DNA from: Dipteronia dyeriana
Lineage: Eukaryota; Streptophyta; Magnoliopsida; Sapindales; Sapindaceae
Reading direction: 5' to 3'
Assembly (NCBI GenBank): GCA_032871835.1
Contig: CM065297.1
Coordinates: forward strand, 61,057,253 to 61,121,252
Length of the DNA: 64,000 nt
Under the pieces are notes generated by a model that did not search any database, was not told the DNA's origin, and was given only the letters and a program-made list of their open reading frames with translations. The position numbers were made by a program, and so were the translations under genes. Position 1 is the first letter of the stretch, and each line of letters begins with the position of its first letter. Of this stretch, positions 37,056 to 47,160 are shown in pieces.

Positions 37056-37099
37056 TTTCAGTTTTGCTCGAGGACGAACAAAACATAGGTTAAGAGGTG
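37056..37099 (+). promoter_or_regulatory. Conserved GCTCGAGGACGA box and polypurine tract
   Basis: TTTTGCTCGAGGACGAACAAAACATAGG leads to GGTTAAGAGGTG, which touches the 3' LTR start at 37100. The CTCGAGGACGA word before the 3' LTR is common in Athila/Tat-like Ty3 elements; the purine run is the likely plus-strand primer. Confidence 0.65.
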
Positions 37100-38087
37100 T
37101 GATCGAATCGATTTATACACTTTTTAAGGTCCCATTTTTCCTATCATTTTTCTTATTTTCATGCATATTTTGTTATTTATTGTGTGTGTTAGCCTTGTGT
37201 ATGTACATGTTTCCTACGGAAGGCATTTAAGCTTAATTGAAGAGTTGTAGAGGTTAGAAAGGATGAAATTGGAACGGCTCGTGTAGTTCACTCAACTTCA
37301 AAAGGTTATATCTCTCTCCTCCCATCAACTACATTGCCAATTATCACTTTTTGAAAAGCACTGAATGTCTACTTTTCAGTGTTTTATACATATTACAATG
37401 TTGAGATCTCTAGAGGAAGTTATGGCCATTTTAGTAACAGTGCTTGAGGCTGAGAACTGCCCTTCATTGGAAGCTTCGTGGGAGGCCAGACAGAGTTTGG
37501 GCAGTAATTTCCATGGGAAAGTCTTTGTGGGAAGAACAAATGGACCCTCCCATGGACGGACCTATTTTCAACCATTTTCAGCCACTATTTGAAGATCAAT
37601 CTTGTTCGTTCACCCTATTTTCTTGACCTTACTTTGAAGCTCTAAAAATAGCCCCATTTCTCACCTCTCTTCGGACTTCTCATCCCCTTCCCTTCTCTCA
37701 CCTCTTCTCTTTTCTCTTCCATTTTCTTTTCTTTTCCTTATCTTCTCCATAAAATAAGGAGAAAAATGAGCTCCCATGGAGGTTTTTCCTTCATTGGAGC
37801 TCACCATACACCTTTACCACACCATTTTACACCTCATGCATCCATTTTATAACTGATTTCATGGAAATAGGAGTGGTTTTTGGATCATTTCTGAGCTAGG
37901 AAAGCTAGGAGCTTCTTTGGAGGGTTCGTCTTCAAAGTTTGTTTCCTTTTTACTCATTTCTTTGTATTTCGTGTCTTTAGTGTGTAACCCGAATTTGGGA
38001 ATTTGTAAACCTTCACAATATATGTCTTTTGTTCATAAATTCAATTGGGTTTTGTTTTACTATGATATGTTTATGTGTGGATGGTTA
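37100..38087 (+). repeat. 3' LTR of the coding-less element, segment 1
   Basis: Matches the 5' LTR from its first base and includes the extra block 37770-38020 missing there. Ends at the CACTA target site TTA (38085-38087). Carries the inverted pair TCCATGGGA (37510) and TCCCATGGA (37548). Confidence 0.85.
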
Positions 38088-38994
38088 CACTACTACAAAA
38101 AAGTTGAAAGACATTGGTTATTTTACATACAAGACATCGGTTATATATAACGCCAACATGGTATAACTGATGTATTACGGAAATTAATCCCGCCATCAGA
38201 CCGCTCTACACCATCCAACCACCTCTCAAGTGCTACCGGCCGGGTTCTGATCATAATGAAAATTTAATTGTCATTATGAGGAGTTGAACTTGAAACTTCA
38301 AGTCCAAATCTGGTATGCCTTTACCACTTGACTACATGACTTGATTTGTTAACAATAGCACAATAATTATATATAATATATATGAGTTGTTAGAAATAAA
38401 ACAAAACTTGTTATATAAATTTAAATTTATTCAACTAATTAAAATTATAATCTCTACGATAGACATTTATTAAAATATATTTACCGGAACTTTTAATAAA
38501 ATTATATTTTTTAAAAAATATATAGTTGAGTTGCGGGTCTTACTCTGTAGCAGACTATCGGCATCAATTGTAATAAGCATGATTGGAGTACAACTCTCAC
38601 TACATGGGGATATTTCTTTACATGTATATTGCAATTTAATGAACAAATGTAATACTCTGATTCCTAAGGTATTTGGGTAATTGAATTATTAACGTGTCAT
38701 TTAGTATTAAACAAGATGGTGCAAAATAAATAAACAATTTTAATTTTTTTTTGAATTATTTAAAATAAATTATTTAAAAGTAAATTTATTAAATTTAAAA
38801 TTTTACTTATCTAATAAAATAGTAATTTTTATTTATTTATAAGATCAGTTTTAAGGGAAACTAATATCTTTTCAAACAACAATATTTAAGACATTAGTTT
38901 GTTTAAAGAACCGATGTCTAAAGTTTTTTTTTTTAAATCGGTTACCTTAAAACCGATGTAAAGCACCAATGTCTTTTACAATTTTATAGTAGTG
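38088..38994 (+). mobile_element. CACTA-type MITE, 907 bp
   Basis: Ends CACTACTACAAAAAAGTTG and, reversed, CACTACTATAAAATTGTAAAAG; the terminal inverted repeat extends imperfectly to about 30 bp, both sides with AAAGACATTGGT. TTA flanks both sides (38085-38087, 38995-38997), the 3-bp duplication expected of CACTA. Subterminal repeats of GACATCGGTT/AACCGATGTC are present. No transposase, so it depends on a CACTA element elsewhere. A tRNA-like segment lies inside at 38270-38342 on minus. Confidence 0.9.
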
Positions 38995-38997
38995 TTA

Positions 38998-40312
38998 GAA
39001 ATCAACATGTGTCAATGAATGTGTTTAGGAGTAGATGTAATTTAAAGTCAGAATTTTGTTGCCCATGATTGTTGATTGATTGATGGATGACTTGAAATAC
39101 CATGTATTGATAATTTGATTGTTAGGGTTTTAGCCTCCAAAGATACCATTTCATGTATTCAGTTGCTAAATTGGCTTTGGTTCACATCCTTGTGCTTTAT
39201 AGGTCTTTTCAAAACACATTTGCCCATCCTTGGTCGGATTGGGTGATGAATTAATTTAGAGAAAATTTCCAAATCAAGAGGATGAACCTTTAACCTATAT
39301 TGAATGTACATAATGTATAACAATCAACATTGTTGTTCATGTTTGTCTGGTGAACTTGTTTTCCATTTTTGTGTCATCCTAGGGAGATTGAGAAAACCGA
39401 ATCCTTTACTTAGTAGTAAAGACCACAAACATTTCTCTTGTTCTTGTGCTAGGATATGGATATTTATTGTGCTTGATGCTTTCACTCAGTGTGTTATGAG
39501 CTTGTGAATGACATTTAGGTCGTGTTATATATCGTTTGGTTCACATTAGCATACTCAGTGTGGTATCCTCTACATTTGACCAGTAAGCCAAATATGAGAT
39601 AGAATGGCGTGTAGAGCTCGTGTGTGTATCCAACCATCCTTAGTGGATTCAAGCTTATGTATGGATGCAATATCTATGCGCTCGAGAGAGGGTAAAGATT
39701 AGTTAAGGGGACACGAGCATATAACATACGAGTTGTATAGGTATCTCGTATTCTTAATGTTTTCACTTGGTTGCCATCCCGTATTTGGTTAGCCTCGTGG
39801 ATGAGTTATCGGCTGTAATATGGCCCACACGGTTGCACATTACATGCCTAAGTAAATGTCCGGTGTATATGATCAGAAAGTGAAAGTATCACTAGGCTAA
39901 TACTCAAGGTTTGTGTTTGTGTCCCAAAGCACTTAATGGATTCATGCATACTTTATATGTGTGGATGCAATCTCGAAGACATCGAGAGAGATTAGAGATT
40001 AATTAAGGGGACATAGGCCTAAAATATACTTGCACATTTGAGGGACAAGGTCAATCAGCACTTAATTGGAAGGATTGTTACAGTTTAGTCATTTCTCTAG
40101 CGTATCCACATTTCATGCATCTCTCAATTCCATCTATCATTGTATTTATTATTTTTGTAATTTATTTAGTTTTATTATTATTCACTTTTCCACAAACATA
40201 ACACACAAATTCAATCAGAGTGTTGTAATAATAACAAGGACTAGAGACAGTCGATGAATTCCACCTTCCTGTGGAAGGAAACCCTCGCTTGCCGCTTTGC
40301 TAGTTTTCATAA
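38998..40312 (+). repeat. 3' LTR of the coding-less element, segment 2
   Basis: Resumes GAAATCAACATGTGTC after the MITE and follows the 5' LTR to TTTTCATAA, the target site of the Retand-type element (CATAA, 40308-40312). Confidence 0.85.
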
Positions 40313-41185
40313 TGTTGACGTCGATTTTTGGATTATGCCAAAATAGCCAACAAGGATAGGATTTCTGCTATTGATTTAAAGAGAAAGAGATGCAGAGAGA
40401 GTAACAAAGACAAGGTTTACGTGGTAAAACTCTGATGGCCGGAGAAACATCCACGGGTGGTTGAAGGATCAACCAAGTCAAAATCCACTAAGAGAATAAG
40501 ATGTTTACAAGCTCTCGGTCTCTCTTTTTCTCTCTGTATTTACTATAATTGTTGTACGCTTTATTGCTTATATCTTTTGGAACCAGATTATAGGTCTATT
40601 TATATGCTTATAAAACCATAGTCTGCTTTGTACAAGTAATACAAGATATTTGTATTTAATTGTGATTCAGTTACTTTCTTGAGGTCGATTTGTCTTCTTT
40701 CCTGTTTCGGAGTCTCTTATGGAAATCGAGTGGGATTCTAGTAGTGCTGTTCAATTTGGACTTGTTTCATCAGAAGAATGCAGTCTTCTTAAAGAAATCA
40801 AGTTATTTCCTGATTGGGGACTCTTCTTATTTAATACTCTATTTCATTTGGGATTCCTTCCTGATGGATAACGTCACGTATTTAATGACAATCCGTATGA
40901 AATAAGCACCAAGTTCTTACTCGGGTCATATTTATTCCCGAGTAAGAGTAATACCTGATGGTCCCGAGTAGTACCGTTTGAGCCCGAGTGGAAGTGTTAT
41001 TTAACCAGTCCCGAGTGCTGTTAGCTGATCCCGAGTATGTTTTATTCAGTATATGCTTACTCGGGCTTTTCTTCTCTTTTGTAATGCCTCATAGGATATT
41101 TCCCGAATGCACATCTGGGCGTCCACCTGGCTATTTTTTCCTTCCTGTCAATGACGTGTATGCTTTGTAAAATTTACATACAACA
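40313..41185 (-). repeat. 3' LTR of the Retand-type element
   Basis: 873 bp, read on minus TGTTGTATGTAAATTTTAC to GACGTCAACA. Repeated CCCGAGT(A) words crowd 40915-41060. The 71-codon ORF at 40690 recurs in the other LTR simply because the LTRs are copies. Confidence 0.92.
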
Positions 41186-41205
41186 ATACCCCCTTAAAAT
41201 ATTTT
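41186..41205 (-). promoter_or_regulatory. Polypurine tract
   Basis: On minus ATTTTAAGGGGGTAT directly precedes the 3' LTR start, identical in core to the tract at 14982-14994 of the old copy. Likely plus-strand primer. Confidence 0.75.
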
Positions 41206-41511
41206 AGCCGAGGAAAATTTCATTTTGGGCAAGAGTAATTTAATCATCTTAATTTTCTCTCGACAGAGTAGCCGTCTTGTCATAATGGCGCATCTTAATG
41301 GTGACTCTATAATTTCGATTCGCTCCATCACTCAAGATCTTAAATGACAGCGACGTTTTGAAGTTCTGACGGTTGAGGGCTACTTCCTGTTTCGACACGC
41401 TTCCCTCGTCTCTTTATTTTTCAATATTATTTATGAGAAATGATTTTTGCGTTTCCCCAAGCGCCGCCTACGTCATCGAGTTTCGTCATAAATTTTTTTC
41501 CGCTTTGAAAT

Positions 41512-41545
41512 CCTAGGGTTTCGTACCGTCTCACCTTTAAATTTT
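41512..41545 (+). promoter_or_regulatory. Promoter-like motifs upstream of the antisense ORF
   Basis: CCTAGGGTTTC (41512-41522, telo-box-like) followed by CACCTTTAAATTTTTC (about 41532-41547), roughly 140 bp before the ATG at 41678. The old copy has the same order. This is the only motif pair I can see upstream of the gene that is shared by both copies. Confidence 0.35.
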
Positions 41546-42815
41546 TCACTGAGAGATATTGTTGGTTTATTCTAAAAAATTCTGTAGAAATCTCTTTAAA
41601 CTCAGGTTTCTTTATCTAGAAGCTCGCGATTCTCCGCTTGAAGATCTTGCACCGGTCTGAATTCAAGGTTAGTTTTAATGGGGCCATCTTCCCGCCATCG
41701 TCTCTTTAAAATCGCTTTTGATGCATTAGAGCGTGGGGATTTCCAGTTAGTATCTTGAATTAGACGATTACTGTGGGATATCCCAATAGATGAACCTCCA
41801 TTTTTAGAGGTTGATGTTTCTGGGCTTCACCCTTATGTCACTTTCAGCCCTGTATCAAGTTCTCCATCTAGTTCTGATTCTGATATTTATGATCACAGGG
41901 TATCTTCTCGAAAGATGGGTAAACAACAGAGCACAAGTAAGGTGTACAAACACGGCTCGAGTAGAGTTCTGACCAGGGAACAGATTGTTAATGAGGGCGA
42001 CGTTGATGAAGTATACAGGGCGTCTCGTCTTTTGTTTTCTGACACTCGCCCAAGTGGCTTTGATACTGAGCCGTAAATGGTCGGGCCAGCTGAGATAGAA
42101 AAAATATCGCTCCCGATTCGACTTGCCTGACTCGGTCACTTTGGTTCCTGCGAGGGATAGACCCGTAATCCTCCTGAGGGTATGGTCGCGATTTACGGAT
42201 CGATGCTTTGCTGCGACGTCACACTTCCCCTTCAGCCTTTTATTGCCTAGTTTTTGGCTGAGGCATGGAAAACCCCAGCTCAGTTGGCCCCGAATGGTTA
42301 CAAAGCCTTGATGTGTATGTGGCATATGTTCAGTCGAATGAACCTTTCACCGCCTTCTCCGAATGAAATCATGCACTTCTTTACGCTGAGGCAGATTAAC
42401 AAAATAGGGACTTATTTTCTCGCGTCTACTTCTTCGGATGGTTGGGTCCCCAAAGAAGCACAGGCGAATCAGGGGGTCGATGCTTCTGATGACCCAAAGA
42501 AGAAAGGTTTCATATGGGGATTCCCTACATCCAACAAATTTTGGAAGAACAGTTGGTTTTTTGCTGGAGGGGCTCTCGGGCTTGATATAACTGTTCTATC
42601 TGGGGATTCCCAAATGGTGTTGAGTGTTCCCCGCTTCTTTTGTTCCCCCGAAGTGTGGAACAAGAAAACAGTCGACTATAGTGATTCGGAGCTGAAGAGG
42701 CTGACTCGGGCAGCAGTTCGTACTCTGAAAAAGAGGAGCAAGATCTATTTTTTCAAAGAGGATGACTTGATAAAGCTCGGTTTCTTCAGACAGATTTCGG
42801 GCCATCGCAGGCGAT

Positions 42816-42898
42816 GTAAGTAACCCGGCGCCCATTCTGTTGTATTTCTCTGCTCTCTCTTTTTATTTTTAAAACATAATTAATTCTTTTTTTTTTAG
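42816..42898 (+). other. Intron 1 of the antisense ORF
   Basis: 83 bp, donor CGAT|GTAAGT, pyrimidine-rich run and acceptor TTTTTTAG|TGTTTG. Phase 1; removal gives RRRLFDTDVVSDLQARQVK, matching the spliced old copy. Confidence 0.8.
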
Positions 42899-43735
42899 TG
42901 TTTGATACGGACGTTGTCAGCGATCTTCAGGCTCGCCAGGTGAAGGCGATTCTACAAGTGAGTAGAAAGGAAGCTTCCCGTTAGGGCGACAAGGGTATTG
43001 CTCCACCCGAGCCTGATGAGGAAACCGTATCTCTGAGGAAATTCCTGAATGCATTGATCGGGGTGCTCAGCCTTCTACTCAAGATTTCGCTGGTCAAAGT
43101 GGCCGAGGTGAGCCGACTGACACCCAACTGCCTGAAAATAGGGAGAGGCAGTATGAGGGTCTAGGTGAAGAGCCTGCTGAACGGTTTGAAGCTGGCAAGG
43201 GTGATAACATCTTGACGGATCAAGTGCCCGCCGGTGCCGAGTTCTTTGAGTCTTTTCGAGACGATTCGTTGAAAGATCCTGCTGCTGATCTTAACTTCCA
43301 CCGTTCTTGGGGTGAGAAGCGAATGGCAGTCAGTTCGCCGTCTTGTCCTCTCAAAGTTTTTCCGGTAGTCTCATTCACTGACTCTAGCGAGGAAGATGTT
43401 GCGGATGAGATTGCCTGAGTGTTGGTGCTAAAGCATCAGTAGATGCAACCACTTCAGAACCGAGTAGGGCTTCTTCTACCCTTGAAGTTGGAGATATGGG
43501 AGCCGAACCTTCGGGGGTACCTTCTCCATCATTATAGCAAAATAGGGCTTCTCCTGCCCCCGAGTCTCGAAATCGGGGAGCTGAACCCTCGGGGGTTCCT
43601 TTATTCCTCTCTACCCAGGATATGCTACAGGAGATGTCCTCCGGTCGGGCTTATATCGGGGAGGACTGCTGGAGTGGTTTTAGAGATGGTTCACTGACCG
43701 AACGTCTCTCAAATGTTTTTAACGGCGTATCTTAT

Positions 43736-43815
43736 GTAAGTTAAATCTGACTCTGTTATTTCTGACTCCTTTATTGTTTTGCTTCTGCCGGGTTTCTAAG
43801 TATATTCCTTTGCAG
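43736..43815 (+). other. Intron 2 of the antisense ORF
   Basis: 80 bp, donor CTTAT|GTAAGT and acceptor TTCCTTTGCAG|ATG. Phase 0; removal joins SNVFNGVSY to MVAEFTELVQ. The old copy has the donor at the same place (12447) and the homologous exon start near 12355. Confidence 0.75.
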
Positions 43816-44814
43816 ATGGTGGCCGAATTTACCGAGCTTGTTCAGACGCAACAATGTCAAGCCTATCGGATAAGGCATCTGGAGGCTCAGCTGAAGGCGA
43901 GTGAGGAGAGTCGTGCTCGAGTTGAGCAGGCTTATCAGCAAGAGGTCAGCTCTGTACAGATATTTGCCGACCACTGCCTGGCGAAGCAGGTTGAAGCCGA
44001 AGACAAGGCATCTATGGCATAGAAGAAGGTTGCATTGCTTCAAAATCTTCTTTCTTCTATTGAAGAATCCATGCTTAAGGCCGAGCAGGAGGCGGAGCAG
44101 GCGAAGTCGGCGTATGTTAAAAAAATTAAAGATTTGGAGCGCCAAGTGCTGATAGTTGAATCCCTTTCCCGAGAGGCCAGGTTGGAGCTGGAAGTCCAAT
44201 GGGTGGATCGTTTTAAAAGATCCCCTGCTTACGATGCCCTACTTCTTCAGGAATTTCAACGTGGGCTAGTTTCGATCGGTGAATTCTTCAAAGTCAAGAA
44301 TAGGACGACCGAGAAAGCCCGTGCTAATTGGGAGCTGTCAATAAAACACCATGTGGACCGGTCCTTGGAATCTCTTCGGATTCAGATGAAGGAATGGAGA
44401 GCCTACTGCCGTAGTCAAGGCAAAGAGCCCCATCCTATGCATTTAGAGATTCCGTCTGAGCACTCTCTCTTGACCTTTTATGCAAGTCAAGAGTCGGTTG
44501 AGGGTGTAGTCCAGGATGTCGGGCCAGTCCTGGGTGAAGATTACAGCCAGTGGAGGGATGATGCTGTCGACGATATTGCTTGGCCGTCTAATGAGAGCCT
44601 GCTTCGCGAATACGAGATGGTGCCAGATCCGAGTATTGGCAAAGGCTGAAAGTCCTCGCAACCTTGATTTTGTAAATCTGCAGAAAATTCTGATTCTCTA
44701 TTTTTTACTTGTAAAGAACCATTCTTTGAACTGTAACCATTCTTTTAGGAGCAATAAAATTTAATTTTACTCTGAGTTGAATGGTTTTGGTCTATTTTTT
44801 GCTGATTATTGTCG

Positions 44815-45570
44815 AGTGTTGTATTAAACTGGCTGATGGTCGGGTAACTTAACCGAGTATCTTATTAAACCGGTTGTTACCCGAATAACTTCAATTGCCA
44901 AGTATCTTATTAAACTGGCTTCTTTGATGGTCGGATAACCCAACCGAGTATCTCATTAGACCGGACGTTTACCCGAATGACTTCAATTGCCAAGTATCTT
45001 ATTAAACTGGCTCTTTTGATGTTCGGGTAACTTAACCGAGTATCTTATTAAACCGGTTGTTACCCGAATGACTTCGATTGCCAAGTATCTTATTAAACTG
45101 GCTCTTTTGATGTTCGGGTAACTTAACCGAGTATCTTATTAAACCGGTCGTTACTCGAATGACTTCAATTGCCAAGTATCTTATTAAACTGGCTCTTTTG
45201 ATGTTCGGGTAACTTAACCGAGTATCTTATTAAACCGGTTGTTACCCGAATGACTTCGATTGCCAAGTATCTTTTTAAACTGGCTCTTTTGATGTTCGGG
45301 TAACTTAACCGAGTATATTATTAAACCGGTCGTTACCCGAATGACTTCAATTGCCAAGTACCTTATTAAACTGGCTCTTTTGATGTTCGGGTAACTTAAC
45401 CGAGTATCTTATTAAACCAGTTATTACCCGAATGACTTCGATTTCCATGTATCTTGTTAAACTGGCTCTTTTGATGTTCGGGTAACTTAACCGAGTATCT
45501 TATTAAACCGGTTGTTACCCGAATGACTTCGATTGCCAAGTATCTTATTAAACTGGCTCTTTATTATTAA
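44815..45570 (-). repeat. Eight-copy 91-bp tandem repeat
   Basis: GTTCGGGTAACTTAACCGAG recurs at 45021, 45112, 45203, 45294, 45385 and 45476, exactly 91 bp apart, with two more diverged copies before (about 44838 and 44931). Each unit has two related halves, one with CGAGTATCTTATTAAACCGG and one with CAAGTATCTTATTAAACTGG. Each contains the inverted pair TTCGGGTAAC/GTTACCCGAA, with inner AACCG/CGGTT. It lies between the ends of pol and the antisense ORF. An amplified tandem repeat in the 3' region is a known trait of Retand. Confidence 0.92.
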
Positions 45571-46151
45571 CCGAGTCGTCTTGAAACAGGAAAGTTTGCA
45601 CTTATGTTTCATACCCGGTTGCTACCCGAATGTTACATCAAGGCCCACCATGATCATACGTTCGAGTCCTTACGCAATACCAAGGACGTCTCCCTAGTTT
45701 TTATGCGCAAGGTTTTGCTGAATCGTTGAGCTCTTTAAAAAAAATTGCTTCAACACAGCTACGCATTTCACCGGAATTTCTCCTGATAGCGTCCCGAGCA
45801 TTTTTCCAAAGTCTGGTGCATCGGGTTTGCCTTTTTACGAAGGTTATTTTGACCCTGCTCGGCTGGCATGCTCCTACGAGCTTCTCCACCCATTCGGGAT
45901 TTGATGGTCCCGAGAATTCTATTTGCATGTTCTTATTATCATGCTCTGCTTCCATATGTTCTTATTATCATATGCCCTTTTTTGGAAATCCCAAACTAGA
46001 TGCTATCCTTTCGAAAATTCCGAGTAATTTTATTCATTACTGCAAAAAATCGACAGATTTAAATTACAGTTTTATATTTATCCTACCAATAAAATAATAG
46101 ATTATTTAATATAAATATATATATATATTAAGGATAGAAAATCTTCAGATA
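45571..46151 (-). other. Noncoding 3' zone downstream of pol
   Basis: Between the tandem array and the end of pol. Resembles 10677-11240 of the old copy (for example CTGCTCGGCTGGCATGC, 45854). A (TA)n run is at 46113-46129. No gene. Confidence 0.5.
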
Positions 46152-47160
46152 TTAGGCATTGCATGGTCGGGGTAACACCCCTCCATTAGGTCGAGCAATC
46201 CAATAGGCTTCATGGTCAGCTATCCCCTCGATCTTGTATGGACCTTCCCATTTGTCAGCCAGGGATCTTGCGACTCTGTTTTTTGTGTTCAACGACACCT
46301 TCCTGAGCACCAGGTCTCCTAGCTGGAATTTCCGGATCCGAAAACGAGAATTGTAGTGGCAAGCCACTCTTTGTTGATATGTTGTATTTCTTATTCAGGA
46401 TTTTTCCCTTTTTTCTTCTAGCTCATCCAAACTTTGTAGTAGCGTATCAACATTCTGCTCTTCATCGTATGGCCTGACCTGTGGGGATGCATACGATGTT
46501 TTTATGGGGATGACAGCTTCTGTTCCGAACGCTATGATGAACGGAGTTTCTCCTGTTGAAGTCCTTGTTGTCGTCTGATATGCCCATAATACTTCAGGAA
46601 GCTTTTCAACCCAGCTTCCTTTTTTGTCATCTAACTTTGCTTTAATGGTGTACTTGATAATTTTATTTACTGCTTCTACTTGCCCGTTTGTTTTAGGGTG
46701 AGCTGGTGTCGCATAGTAGTTAGCAATATGATACTTCTCGCACAACTGTCTGAACTTTTGGTTATCAAACTGAGTGCCATTGTCGGTGATTATAGCGTCC
46801 GGAACTCCAAACCTATAAAGTATGTTTTTCTTTACAAAATTTATGGTGTTGGCTTCCGTGATATGCACCAGCGCTTCAGCTTCTGCCCATTTTATGAAAT
46901 AATCGACAACTACTATAGCATGCTTTCCTCCACCCCCTGTCCCATCTGGCATTGGACCGATCAAGTCTATGCCCCACATGGCGAATGACCATGGAGCAGT
47001 GAGGTTTCTGAGTTTTTCTGGGGGTTGTCGGATATCATTAGCAATCCTTTGACAGGTATTGCAACTTTCCGACCATTGCTGTGCATCTGAGAAAATCGTA
47101 GGTCAGTAATAGCCTTGTCTGAGTACCTAAAACGCCAGGCTTCTACCTCCAGTGTGGTTT
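46152..47160 (-). pseudogene. Retand-type integrase
   Basis: The zinc-binding part, near 46985-47165, is frameshifted and largely unreadable. The catalytic core is open from 46979: MWGIDLIGPM (first Asp), VVVDYFIKWAEAE, GVPDAIITDNGTQFDN (second Asp), HPKTNGQVEAVNK (Glu), and LPEVLWAYQTTTRTSTGETPF. One stop at 46392 separates the C-terminal tail, IRKFQLGDLVLRKV..DKWEGPYKI, ending LPRPCNA at 46152. All three acidic residues remain. Integrase would insert element cDNA into chromosomes; here the frameshift and stop prevent a full product. Confidence 0.85.

Larger units (their letters stand above)
41678..44649 (+). pseudogene. Antisense ORF of the Retand-type element, three exons
   Basis: Gene on the strand opposite to gag-pol. 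Exon 1 (41678-42815) starts RLFKIAFDALERGDFQLV and carries a domain resembling the putative gypsy-type transposon family (Transposase_28): FLAEAWKTPAQLAPNGYKAL, then KGFIWGFPTSNKFWKNSWFF and VPRFFCSPEVWN. Exon 2 (42899-43735) is an acidic linker with an in-frame 78-bp duplication. Exon 3 (43816-44649) is a long coiled coil (QCQAYRIRHLEAQLKAS.., KIKDLERQVLIVE) ending EYEMVPDPSIGKG. Two introns with consensus borders separate them. Stops at 41756, 42074, 42125, 42167, near 42250, 42980, 43537 and 44020 and two small frameshifts in exon 2 disable this copy. Extra antisense ORFs are known in Tat elements; their role is not. Confidence 0.75.

Noticed and set aside
38270..38342. Functional tRNA gene
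   Set aside because: Only box-like stretches; no complete cloverleaf or acceptor stem can be drawn.
40690..40905. 71-codon ORF repeated almost identically at 52171-52386
   Set aside because: Both lie in the two LTRs of one element and are copies by descent. The frame is antisense to the element and shows no domain.
41855..42325. 156-codon ORF on minus
   Set aside because: Lies opposite exon 1 of the antisense gene, has no motif and is not seen in the old copy; a shadow frame.
43771..44199. 142-codon Leu-rich ORF on minus
   Set aside because: Reverse shadow of the coiled-coil exon 3; Leu richness follows from the complementary codons.
44815..45570. CRISPR-like array
   Set aside because: Units of 91 bp are directly contiguous, with no unique spacers; the setting is a plant retrotransposon. 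It is a tandem repeat.
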